8,325 nt of DNA, from assembly GCA_027730885.1 (NCBI GenBank), contig JAQCHM010000130.1:1-8325 (forward strand), given 5' to 3'. This DNA is from Actinomycetota bacterium (GTDB lineage: Bacteria; Actinomycetota; Acidimicrobiia; Acidimicrobiales; SZUA-35). Below, piece by piece: positions 1-5,844 of this stretch. The stretch's first letter is position 1, and each line of letters starts with the position of its first letter. A program made the position numbers and the translations under genes. Below the pieces are notes generated by a model. The model saw nothing but the letters and a program-made list of their open reading frames with translations. It did no database searches and had not been told where the DNA came from.

Positions 1-371
1 TGGCAGCGGTACATCACGGTCTGGACCAGTTGGTCACGATTCTCCAACGACTTCGCGCTCAGGCGCAGGCCTTGGCCGACGGGAGGTTCGACGCGCCCGT
101 GCTCGCCCAGTCGGCTGAAGGGCCGCTCGGCGAAGCGCTGGCCGCCTCCATCGAGCGCCTCCGTCGGACCACCGCCGACCTTCGGGACTCCGAACAGATG
201 GCTCGAGCCATCATCGACACAGCGAGCGAGTCGATCCTCGTGCTCGACGACGCCGGCGACATCATCCAGGCAAATCAAGCCGCTCTCGCCGATCTGGGTA
301 ATCCGGCGCTGGCCGGTAGGTCTGCGGCGTCACTGATTCCGGACTGGCGGTCGCTGGTCGGCGGGTCGAGC

Positions 372-391
372 GAGATCGAGATCGAGATCGA
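372..391. repeat. Hexanucleotide repeat GAGATC, just over three copies
   Basis: Three perfect GAGATC units lie in a row at 372-377, 378-383 and 384-389, followed by GA. They encode an EIEIEIE stretch in the PAS domain, probably one beta strand. A six-base unit changes length without shifting frame, so slippage would add or remove Glu-Ile pairs. Confidence 0.8.
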
Positions 392-529
392 AGACACCGC
401 CGGAAGCCGCCTGCACGTCCTCGTGTCCGGTAGCAGTTTCCAAACAGACCACGGCCAGGTGACCATCCTCATCTGGCGGGACATCACCGCCCGCAAGGAC
501 GGCGAGAACCGACTGAAGCACCTGGCGCA

Positions 530-1009
530 TCACGATTCGCTCACCGACTTGCTCAATCGATCCGGCATGAAAGTCGAGCTCGCCAGACGAGAAAGTGAAG
601 GTGCGACGACCTCGGTGGTGAACCTCGACGTCGACAGGTTCAAGCCCCTGAACGACCTCCATGGGCACGACATGGGTGACTTCGCGCTGACCGAGATCGC
701 CCGGCGACTGCCGATCCGGAGGTTCTCGACAACGGTCAGGTCGGTGAAGATCCGGCGATGCTCGGGAACCAGGGCGATGCCGGCCCGGAGCATCCGGTCG
801 GGAGCCCAACCGGTGGTGCTCTGACCCTTGAACACGACACAGCCCTCCGCCGGGGTCAGCAGGCCGGCGATCGATCCGAGGAGCGTGGTCTTCCCCGCTC
901 CATTCGTCCCGATCAGACCGACGACTTCACCTTCACCGACGTGCAGGCTCACCCCACGGAGTGCCGAGATCGAACCATACTTCGTGGTCAGGGATTCGAG
1001 CTCCAGCAC
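530..1009 (-). pseudogene. livF: Branched-chain amino acid-type ABC transporter ATPase (LivF-like), truncated after about 98 residues
   Basis: The start is GTG at 1009-1007, 5 nt beyond the stop of the binding-protein gene, with a GGGAG ribosome site 8 nt upstream inside that gene's end. The N-terminus (LELESLTTKYGSISALRGVSL) is typical of LivF ATPases. Walker A is GTNGAGKTT at residues 34-42, and the segment ALVPEHRRIFTDLTVVENLRIG (about 77-98) is the LivF family's Q-loop region. The match stops near base 713; the family is normally about 235 residues, so the ABC signature (LSGGQ), Walker B and H-loop are missing and the product cannot be an active ATPase. The frame runs on to 530 as antisense of the GGDEF gene. 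In this transporter class LivF pairs with LivG at the inner face of the membrane; no LivG, LivH or LivM gene remains in the window. Confidence 0.8.
705..720. other. Truncation junction between convergent GGDEF and LivF-like genes
   Basis: Reading rightwards, GGDEF homology ends at EIARRLP (about 693-713). Reading leftwards on the minus strand, LivF-like homology ends at VVENLRIG (about 735-713). The two homologies meet within a few bases with no intergenic DNA, and each gene lacks the rest of its conserved domain. This is the footprint of a deletion between convergent genes, of another rearrangement, or of a chimeric assembly join. No insertion sequence or obvious repeat is visible at the point. 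The exact base cannot be fixed by eye. Confidence 0.75.
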
Positions 1010-1017
1010 TGCGGCTA

Positions 1018-1022
1018 CTCCC
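1018..1022 (-). promoter_or_regulatory. Ribosome binding site deciding the GTG start of livF-like gene
   Basis: GGGAG on the minus strand sits 8 nt before GTG 1009 and overlaps the last codons of the binding-protein gene. No ATG is available nearby in that frame, so this site supports the GTG start and translational coupling of the two genes. Confidence 0.55.
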
Positions 1023-2073
1023 AGTTGGCGACCAAGGTGTCCGCCCCGTCGACGACCTTGTGGATCGAGACGGGCTTGGTTGGGATGCCCGTGGTTCCGG
1101 CGTAGGACATGACGCCAGTGAAGCCCTCGAAGTCGGCGATCTCGGCGACGGCGGCGCCGATCTCGGCCGGCTCGGTGCAGCCACAATCGACTATTGCCTG
1201 GATGCCGAGCAGCAGGGCGTCTGCGTACAGCCCGGCGAACGACCCGCTCTCGAGCGCTTCACCGTTGGCAGCTTCGTAGCTGGTCAGGAGCTTCTCGAGC
1301 CGACCACCCGGCTCGACGAAGGCGTGGGTGGTGTGCACCATCCCTTCGTTGGCGGGAGCATTCTCGGGAGCCAGGAGGCCCGTTGCCTCGAAGGCGTCGG
1401 CGCCGAGGTAGGTGAGGCCGTCGAGCCCTTGGCCTTCGAGCTGGCTGCGCAGAGCGGTGACCTGGTGAGCGAGCATCGCGGAGTACACCACTTCGCTGCC
1501 GTCCGCGATCGCCGCGATCTCGTTGACCTGGGCCGAGAAGTCGACATCGTCGACCGGCTTGTAGGTCTGGTCGATGATGACCTCGCCGCCGCCGGCGGTG
1601 AACACTTCGGGGTTGTAGCCGAAGTACGGGCCGGCGGCCGAGAAGGTGATGGCTCGGGTGAAGCCCTCTTCCAGTGCCCATTCGGCTGCGGCCGTGGCCT
1701 GCGCGGTGTCGTCGAAGCTCACGAGGAAGGAGTTGATCGACGAATCGGGTATGGACGGTTCGGTAGAAGCCGCGAAGAAGACCGGCACCTCACCCTTCGT
1801 GACCTGCAATACCGGCTGGCCGAAATCGGCGAACGGCGGGCCGATGAGGAAGTGGGCGCCGAAGTCGAGCAGCTCCTGCGTGGCCTGCGCCGTGACCTCG
1901 ACATCGCCCTGGATGTCCGACACCTGGACCTCGACCGGTGCACCGTTGACGCCGCCGGCGCAATTGATGAGGGCGACCAGATGCTTGACCGCCTCGCTGC
2001 CGGGAATGTCTGCGAAGCCCGACACCTCGCCGAAGTCCAGCGCCATGCCGACCTTGATGGCGTCGCCGCTCGG

Positions 2074-2079
2074 CTACTA
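2074..2079 (-). other. Tandem in-frame TAG TAG codons in binding-protein gene
   Basis: The minus strand reads GCC TAG TAG CCG between the conserved segments DADLEACA and PSGDAIKVGM, with no frame change on either side. Both codons are one C-to-T step from CAG (Gln) and one step from GAG (Glu). They lie in the variable linker before the first strand of the domain. Confidence 0.9.
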
Positions 2080-2283
2080 GGCGCAGGCTTCGAGATCGGC
2101 GTCGAGGACTGCGTCGATATCCAGCGCGGCGGCGGTTCCGCCGGACGAGGCTTCCCCGTCCGAGCCGGCATCGGAGGCCGCGTCGGAACTCGAACTGCCG
2201 CAGGCGGCGACGCCGAGCATCAGAGCGAGCAGGACGGCACACAACCGGCGAGGGTTGCCAGCGGTAAAGGTCATGTGTTGGGT

Positions 2284-2288
2284 CTCCC
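2284..2288 (-). promoter_or_regulatory. Ribosome binding site of binding-protein gene
   Basis: GGGAG on the minus strand lies 9 nt before ATG 2274. It selects that start over an in-frame ATG at 2328, and the choice places the signal peptide correctly at the N-terminus. Confidence 0.55.
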
Positions 2289-2295
2289 GTTGGAG

Positions 2296-2311
2296 GCTCC
2301 TGGCCAGGAGC
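2296..2311. promoter_or_regulatory. Perfect 16-bp palindrome in divergent promoter region
   Basis: GCTCCTGGCCAGGAGC is its own reverse complement over all 16 bases. It lies between the divergent binding-protein and P450 genes, 22 bases upstream of the binding-protein start and 85 bases before the P450 start. It could be the operator of a dimeric repressor controlling either or both genes, or form a hairpin in the leader of the minus-strand mRNA just before its ribosome site. No regulator gene of a recognised family sits next to it. Confidence 0.5.
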
Positions 2312-2348
2312 GCTTCGTGTTGCGCCACGGCCTGCGCGGGTGGCAGGT

Positions 2349-2354
2349 TACCCT
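2349..2354 (+). promoter_or_regulatory. Possible -10 box for P450 operon
   Basis: TACCCT fits the actinobacterial TANNNT -10 pattern, 42 bases before GTG 2397. Its complement plus flank also reads TAGGGT on the minus strand, so it could serve the divergent gene instead. No good -35 at proper spacing is visible, so this is tentative. Confidence 0.25.
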
Positions 2355-2384
2355 AGGACGGAAGTCATTCGGAGTCAAACGATC

Positions 2385-2391
2385 GAAGGAG
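2385..2391 (+). promoter_or_regulatory. Ribosome binding site fixing the P450 GTG start
   Basis: GAAGGAG lies 5 nt before GTG at 2397. It is the best ribosome site in the region and argues for GTG 2397 rather than any earlier in-frame codon such as the one at 2340, whose translation shows no family-like residues. Confidence 0.7.
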
Positions 2392-2396
2392 CCCCT

Positions 2397-3695
2397 GTGG
2401 CCCCAGGCAGTTTACCGTCGGCGCCCCGAGCCACCTACGTCGATCACTATCTGGCCGACCTCGGCCCCGACGACGCCGACATCACCAACCACGACACCTA
2501 CACCTCCGGCGTCCCCCATGCCACCTTCGCTCGCCTCCGCAAGGAGGACCCGGTGCACTGGACCGACGAGACCGATGGCTCGGGATTTTGGTCGATCGTC
2601 GGCTACCGCGAGGCGTTGGCGGTGAGCAAGGACCACCAGACGTTCACGTCGGTCAAGGGCATCCGCCTCGAGGAGATGGACGATGAACAGACCGAGGCCC
2701 CGCGAACGATGATGGAGCAGGACCCTCCTGAGCACACCCGGCTGCGGCGACTGGTGAACCGGGGATTCACCCGCAAGACGGTCGGGACATTCGAAGACGC
2801 GATTCGCGTGATCGCGGGAGAAGTACTCGACGCAGCCCTGCCGAAGTCCCAATTCGACTTCGTGAACGAAGTGGCGGAACAACTTCCGATGCGCATGCTG
2901 GGGAAGCTCCTGGGAACGTCGGACACCGACGGGCACCGACTGGTGAAGTGGGGCGACGCGCTGCTCGGCAACACCGATCCCGAGTTCACCGATCACGTCG
3001 TCGGCATTGCCGACACCGAAGCTTTCCGCATGGTGCCGTTTCGCAGCCCCGCAGCGCTCGAGATCTTCCGCTACGCGCAGGAACAGGCCGCCGACCGGCG
3101 GGTCTGCCCACAAGCCGACATCATCACCCAACTCCTCGGACCCACGAGCGACGGCGAACCGCTGTCCGACCACGAGTTCAACAACTTCTTCACCCTGCTG
3201 GTGGCCGCGGGCAACGACACCACCCGCTACACGATGACGCACGGTCTGTGGTCGATGCTCAATCACCCCCAACTGTGGTACGAGTGGAAGGCCCGGCCCG
3301 AACTCACCGACTCAGCGGTCGAGGAGATCCTCCGTACCAGTGCGGTCACGATGCATTTCCGGCGTACGGCCACAACCGACGTCGAGATTGGCGGCAAGCA
3401 GATCAAGGCCGGTGACAAGGTCGTCCTCTGGTTCAACTCGGCCAACCATGACGAGGACGGATTCGCCGACCCGTTCCGCTTCGATCTCGAGCGCCACCCT
3501 AACGATCACATGTCGTTCGGTCGGAACGGGCCACACCTCTGTCTCGGCGCCTGGCTGGCCCGAATGGAGGTCCGTGTCCTCTTCCAGGAATTGATGAAGC
3601 GAGTCGACCGGCTCGAGCCGAACGGCCCGATCGAGCGCCTTCGGCCGAACTCCATCGCGGGTATCAAGCATCTGCCCGTGAAGGTGGTGGCCTGA
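2397..3695 (+). CDS. Cytochrome P450, CYP124/CYP125-like
   Basis: A haem monooxygenase of 432 residues starting at GTG 2397, normal length for soluble bacterial P450s. The C-helix region is DPPEHTRLRRLVNRGFT (109-125). The I-helix oxygen-activation motif is AGNDTT (271-276). The ExxR pair is E310/R313. A block beginning HFRRTATTDVEIGG precedes the meander. The haem-binding loop is FGRNGPHLCLG (374-384), with Cys382 as the axial thiolate. The loop has one residue more than the textbook FGxGxHxCxG, as I recall for the CYP124/125 steroid and branched-lipid group; the text from HFRRTA to ARMEV also recalls that group. It needs a ferredoxin and reductase, which are not in the window. Its stop overlaps the start of the amidotransferase gene by one base, so the two are an operon. 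The substrate is unknown; lipid, steroid or amine oxidation are all possible, and the gene context leans to an amine derivative. Confidence 0.93.
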   Translation: MAPGSLPSAPRATYVDHYLADLGPDDADITNHDTYTSGVPHATFARLRKEDPVHWTDETDGSGFWSIVGYREALAVSKDHQTFTSVKGIRLEEMDDEQTEAPRTMMEQDPPEHTRLRRLVNRGFTRKTVGTFEDAIRVIAGEVLDAALPKSQFDFVNEVAEQLPMRMLGKLLGTSDTDGHRLVKWGDALLGNTDPEFTDHVVGIADTEAFRMVPFRSPAALEIFRYAQEQAADRRVCPQADIITQLLGPTSDGEPLSDHEFNNFFTLLVAAGNDTTRYTMTHGLWSMLNHPQLWYEWKARPELTDSAVEEILRTSAVTMHFRRTATTDVEIGGKQIKAGDKVVLWFNSANHDEDGFADPFRFDLERHPNDHMSFGRNGPHLCLGAWLARMEVRVLFQELMKRVDRLEPNGPIERLRPNSIAGIKHLPVKVVA

Positions 3696-4408
3696 TGACG
3701 ACCCAGCGTAAGCGCGCGCTCGTCATCGCCCACGATCCGGACGGGCCGGGCTGTCAGGTCGAGGTCCGGCTCACCCGGCGGGGCTATGACGTCCACACTC
3801 ACCTGGTCGTGCCCGGCGACGACCCGAACGTCGCCGCTCCGTTCCCCGAGTTCGCCGACTACGACATCGTGGTGCCGATGGGGAGCGTACGCTCCCTCAC
3901 TCGGAAAGAGGAGATCGACACCTGGATCTACGACGAACTCGACCGGATCGCCAGGGCGCACGCTGCAGGTCAGCCGATCCTCGGCATCTGTTTCGGCGGC
4001 CAGTTGATCGCCGAAGCGCTCGGTGGATCGGTGCGCACGGCCGATGTCACCGAGATAGGATGGTACGAGATCGAGGCTCCGGCCGGTGGTCACAACCCCA
4101 TCGGGCCTGGACCGTGGTTGGAATGGCACCACGACTGCATCGTCCCACCACCAAACGCAGAGGTGCTGGCCTCCAACGACAACGCGGTCCAACTCATCCG
4201 AATCGGTCGAACGGTGGGAACCCAGTTCCATCCCGAAGTCGACTTGAACCACATTCAGTGGTGGTTGCGGGGGGCGCCCGGCGAGTACCTCGCCGAGTAC
4301 AACGTCTCGGTCGAGGCGCTGCTCGCCGAGAGTGCCGAACGAGAGGCGTCGAACATCGCGCAGTGTCACGCGCTGGTCGACTGGTTCCTCGACGTCGCCG
4401 CGCTCTGA
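3695..4408 (+). CDS. Class I glutamine amidotransferase (GMP-synthase-like GATase domain)
   Basis: A stand-alone GATase1-fold protein of 237 residues. The nucleophile elbow is GICFGGQ with Cys99, and the other triad members lie in GTQFHPEV (His179, Glu181). The segment YDIVVPMGSV (56-65) is the usual strand before the oxyanion region. The start ATG shares its A with the P450 stop (TGATG), so translation is coupled. Stand-alone proteins of this type are usually annotated as GMP-synthase-like amidotransferases; some hydrolyse gamma-glutamyl bonds and others supply ammonia to a partner. The neighbouring glutamine-synthetase-like ligase and PuuD-like hydrolase make action on a gamma-glutamyl compound a reasonable inference. 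The C-terminal 50 residues (from LAEYNVSVEALLAE) are a helical extension beyond the catalytic core. The stop lies only 8 bases from the stop of the convergent ligase gene. Confidence 0.88.
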   Translation: MTTQRKRALVIAHDPDGPGCQVEVRLTRRGYDVHTHLVVPGDDPNVAAPFPEFADYDIVVPMGSVRSLTRKEEIDTWIYDELDRIARAHAAGQPILGICFGGQLIAEALGGSVRTADVTEIGWYEIEAPAGGHNPIGPGPWLEWHHDCIVPPPNAEVLASNDNAVQLIRIGRTVGTQFHPEVDLNHIQWWLRGAPGEYLAEYNVSVEALLAESAEREASNIAQCHALVDWFLDVAAL

Positions 4409-4420
4409 CGCGACGGTCAG
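4405..4420. terminator. Weak inverted repeat between convergent stops
   Basis: CTGAC (4405-4409) and GTCAG (4416-4420) form a 5-bp stem around a 6-base loop and contain the stop codons of both convergent genes. There is no T-run. It could at most be a weak bidirectional terminator or simply reflect two facing TGA stops. Confidence 0.2.
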
Positions 4421-5706
4421 TGGTACATCAAATACTGGCTGATCCCCCAGGGCGTGACTTCCGAACCCGGTCGATCCTCACCCACCGCGGCGATGTAGCG
4501 CTCCCACTCCGCGGTCTTGTTGACGATGAAGTTGGCGCAGACATCGGCGCTGACGGCCTCGATGAGCCGACCGTCCCGCTTCAGATCCTCGAGGGCCGCG
4601 GCGAGACTCTCGCCTACGTGCACGCCGGTGTCGATCTCCTCGAAACCGTCACCGGTCAGCGGAGGGGGGCACTCGAGATCGTCGACCACCCCGAGCCGGG
4701 CCGCCTGAAGCACGGTGGCGACCGCCAGATGAATGTTGGCGGCACCGTCGGACAGGCGGTTCTCGATGCGCGTCGCCGCGCCGCGAGCGGACGGCACCCG
4801 GTTGGCGGCCCCCCGATGCTCGAGACCCCAATTGGCCCAGTAGCCGTTGATCTGGCCCGGCTGGAGTCGCCGATAGGCGTTCACGGTGGGCGCACACAGT
4901 GCGGCCATCCCTGGGTGATGCGCCACCAGCCCGGCGAGGCACTGCTTTGCCAACGCCGACAATCCGTCCTCGGCACTCGGGTCCTCGAAACAGTTGGTTC
5001 CCGACGCGTCGCTCATCGAGAAGTTCACGTGTACTCCGGTACCGCTGAGCTCGGAGAACGGCTTGCCGAGGAAGGCCAGGTCGAGCCCGTGATCGATGGC
5101 GACCTCGCGCGCCAGCACGCGGAACAGGAAGGCGTCGTCCGCCGCACGGAGCGCGTCGTCGTACTCGAGGGTCAGCTCGAACTGCGATTCGTCGAACTCG
5201 GCGTTGACCGACTCGACCTTGAAGCCGCTCGCCTCGGCGGTGCGCATGATGTCGTCGATCACGCCGACCGGATCGGCGAAGCGACCGGTGCCGTAGACCA
5301 TGGAGCGTGGAGTCTCCCACCGCTTCCATCCGCCGTCGTCCTCGGGCTCGAGCACGTAGGCCTCGAGTTCGATTCCCACCTTCACCTGGTAGCCGAGGGC
5401 CGCCCAGTCGGCCAACGCCTGCTGCAGGGCATAACGAGGCGAGAAGCGGTAGGGCTCTCCCTCCATCGTCAGGTGACCGACGGCAACGCCGGTGCGATCG
5501 TCTTCCCAACCAGGATGGATCTGGTCGGGGTCGAACGTCGAGAGGGCATCCCGGAGACCCTCGAGAAGGAACGATCCCGGCGCGGGCACCATGCTGCGGT
5601 CGTAGCCGAGGGCGAACGTGGAGACGCAGTGGTTGGTCCCTTTGTGCGCCAGTCGGATGGGAAGGTACTTGCCCCTCGGCAGCCCGAGATGGTCAGGCCA
5701 CATCAC
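4417..5706 (-). CDS. Glutamine synthetase family ligase (PuuA/GlnA-like gamma-glutamylamide synthetase)
   Basis: This family joins the gamma-carboxyl of glutamate to ammonia or an amine with ATP. Numbering from GTG 5706 (429 residues): WPDHLGLPRGKYLP at 3-16 is the N-terminal beta-grasp signature. The metal-binding pair is ELE (113-115). NAEFDESQFEL (169-178) replaces the EVGPGQFE-type metal/glutamate loop. GTGVHVNFS (222-230) carries His226 where canonical enzymes have HVHQS. RIENR (313-317) holds the last catalytic Glu and Arg. These departures from true glutamine synthetases, and the lack of an adenylylation-type tail, favour an amine-glutamate ligase such as PuuA or IpuC. The conserved N-terminus begins upstream: codons 5736-5707 read LTETPYDRIR, and the residue where Met is expected is CTG at 5736. 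No ATG, GTG or TTG exists in that frame between the upstream stop (5793) and 5706. It is convergent with the amidotransferase gene and divergent from the PuuD-like gene. Confidence 0.88.
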   Translation of the reverse strand: MMWPDHLGLPRGKYLPIRLAHKGTNHCVSTFALGYDRSMVPAPGSFLLEGLRDALSTFDPDQIHPGWEDDRTGVAVGHLTMEGEPYRFSPRYALQQALADWAALGYQVKVGIELEAYVLEPEDDGGWKRWETPRSMVYGTGRFADPVGVIDDIMRTAEASGFKVESVNAEFDESQFELTLEYDDALRAADDAFLFRVLAREVAIDHGLDLAFLGKPFSELSGTGVHVNFSMSDASGTNCFEDPSAEDGLSALAKQCLAGLVAHHPGMAALCAPTVNAYRRLQPGQINGYWANWGLEHRGAANRVPSARGAATRIENRLSDGAANIHLAVATVLQAARLGVVDDLECPPPLTGDGFEEIDTGVHVGESLAAALEDLKRDGRLIEAVSADVCANFIVNKTAEWERYIAAVGEDRPGSEVTPWGISQYLMYH

Positions 5707-5780
5707 CCGGATGCGATCGTAGGGGGTTTCGGTCAGCTGACCTCGATCACCGGTCGGATCGCTTGTCTTGTCGGCCGCGG

Positions 5781-5789
5781 ATCCTCCTC
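5781..5789 (-). promoter_or_regulatory. Strong Shine-Dalgarno-like sequence without a start codon after it
   Basis: The minus strand reads GAGGAGGAT here, a near-perfect ribosome site, but no ATG, GTG or TTG follows within 5-12 nt. The next plausible start for the ligase is CTG 5736, 44 nt on. It may be an accidental match or mark a start lost by mutation. Confidence 0.3.
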
Positions 5790-5794
5790 GTCAA

Positions 5795-5810
5795 CGTTCG
5801 GCCCCGAACG
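5795..5810. promoter_or_regulatory. Palindrome in ligase/PuuD-like divergent promoter (operator candidate)
   Basis: CGTTCGG (5795-5801), two bases CC, then CCGAACG (5804-5810) form a 7-bp inverted repeat. It overlaps the likely -10 box of the ligase gene (5808-5813, minus strand) and lies 35 bases before the PuuD-like start, a fitting place for a repressor controlling both divergent genes. Confidence 0.45.
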
Positions 5811-5813
5811 ATA
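5808..5813 (-). promoter_or_regulatory. Possible -10 box for the ligase gene
   Basis: TATCGT on the minus strand fits TANNNT. It would place transcription start near 5800, giving a leader of about 65 nt to CTG 5736 or about 95 nt to GTG 5706. No clear -35 is seen. Confidence 0.3.
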
Positions 5814-5830
5814 CTGGCATCCTGCGCGGC

Positions 5831-5836
5831 TAGCCT
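5831..5836 (+). promoter_or_regulatory. Likely -10 box of leaderless PuuD-like gene
   Basis: TAGCCT ends 8 nt before ATG 5845 and no ribosome site is present in the gap, so the mRNA probably begins at or next to the start codon, as is common in actinobacteria. Confidence 0.4.
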
Positions 5837-5844
5837 GACCAACC

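Larger units (their letters stand above)
1..824 (+). pseudogene. HAMP/PAS/GGDEF diguanylate-cyclase-type protein, partial at left edge and truncated inside GGDEF
   Basis: The frame is open from the first bases of the window, so the true start lies upstream; an ATG at 30 is only the first internal one. Numbering from that ATG, a HAMP-like segment (ALADGRFDAPV...LGEALAASIERL, about 14-45) precedes a PAS domain (about 58-153, ending in WRDITARK) and the beginning of a GGDEF domain: HDSLTDLLNR, then LDVDRFKPLNDLHGHDMGD, which carries the metal-binding Asp and substrate-binding Asn of the family. The match stops right after EIARRLP, at about base 713, before the GG(D/E)EF active-site loop. The remaining frame to the stop at 824 is the antisense of an ABC ATPase gene and is not homologous sequence. 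As it stands it cannot make c-di-GMP. Such proteins are normally membrane-linked sensors; the sensor part is outside the window. Confidence 0.8.
1015..2274 (-). pseudogene. ABC transporter substrate-binding lipoprotein (LivK-like), interrupted by two tandem amber codons
   Basis: The start ATG at 2274 has GGGAG 9 nt upstream. Residues 1-25 form a lipoprotein signal peptide: Arg-Arg, a hydrophobic stretch, then lipobox VAAC with the lipidated Cys at 25. A Ser/Gly/Asp-rich linker follows. Codons 66 and 67 (2079-2077 and 2076-2074) are both TAG, directly after DADLEACA. The same frame then continues without further interruption as PSGDAIKVGMALDF... for about 350 residues to a normal TAG stop at 1017-1015. 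The mature part resembles type I periplasmic binding proteins of the leucine/amide family (FADIPGSEAV, FLIGPPFADFGQPV, the Cys pair in IVDCGCTEP). Without the two stops it would be a 419-residue lipoprotein of normal family length. An ATG at 2046 could restart the soluble domain but would lack export. The ligand is not predictable. It is followed 5 nt later by the livF-like gene. Confidence 0.8.

Noticed and set aside
372..391. GAGATC repeat considered as a phase-variation or CRISPR-like signal.
   Set aside because: Only about three short units, no spacers, inside a coding frame and a multiple of three, so it neither switches the frame nor forms an array.
961..2625. Long plus-strand open frame opposite the binding-protein gene.
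   Set aside because: It mirrors the minus-strand gene, crosses the divergent promoter and runs out of frame into the P450 gene; its translation shows no family motif. Long antisense frames are expected at this GC content.
4409..4416. Room for a classical terminator between the convergent GATase and ligase genes.
   Set aside because: Only 8 bases separate the stops and there is no T-run; just a 5-bp stem can be drawn, listed with low confidence.
4060..5838. 592-codon plus-strand open frame across the end of the GATase gene and opposite the ligase.
   Set aside because: It overlaps the whole ligase gene in antisense and is Arg/His-rich without motifs, while the minus strand shows clear glutamine-synthetase-family residues.
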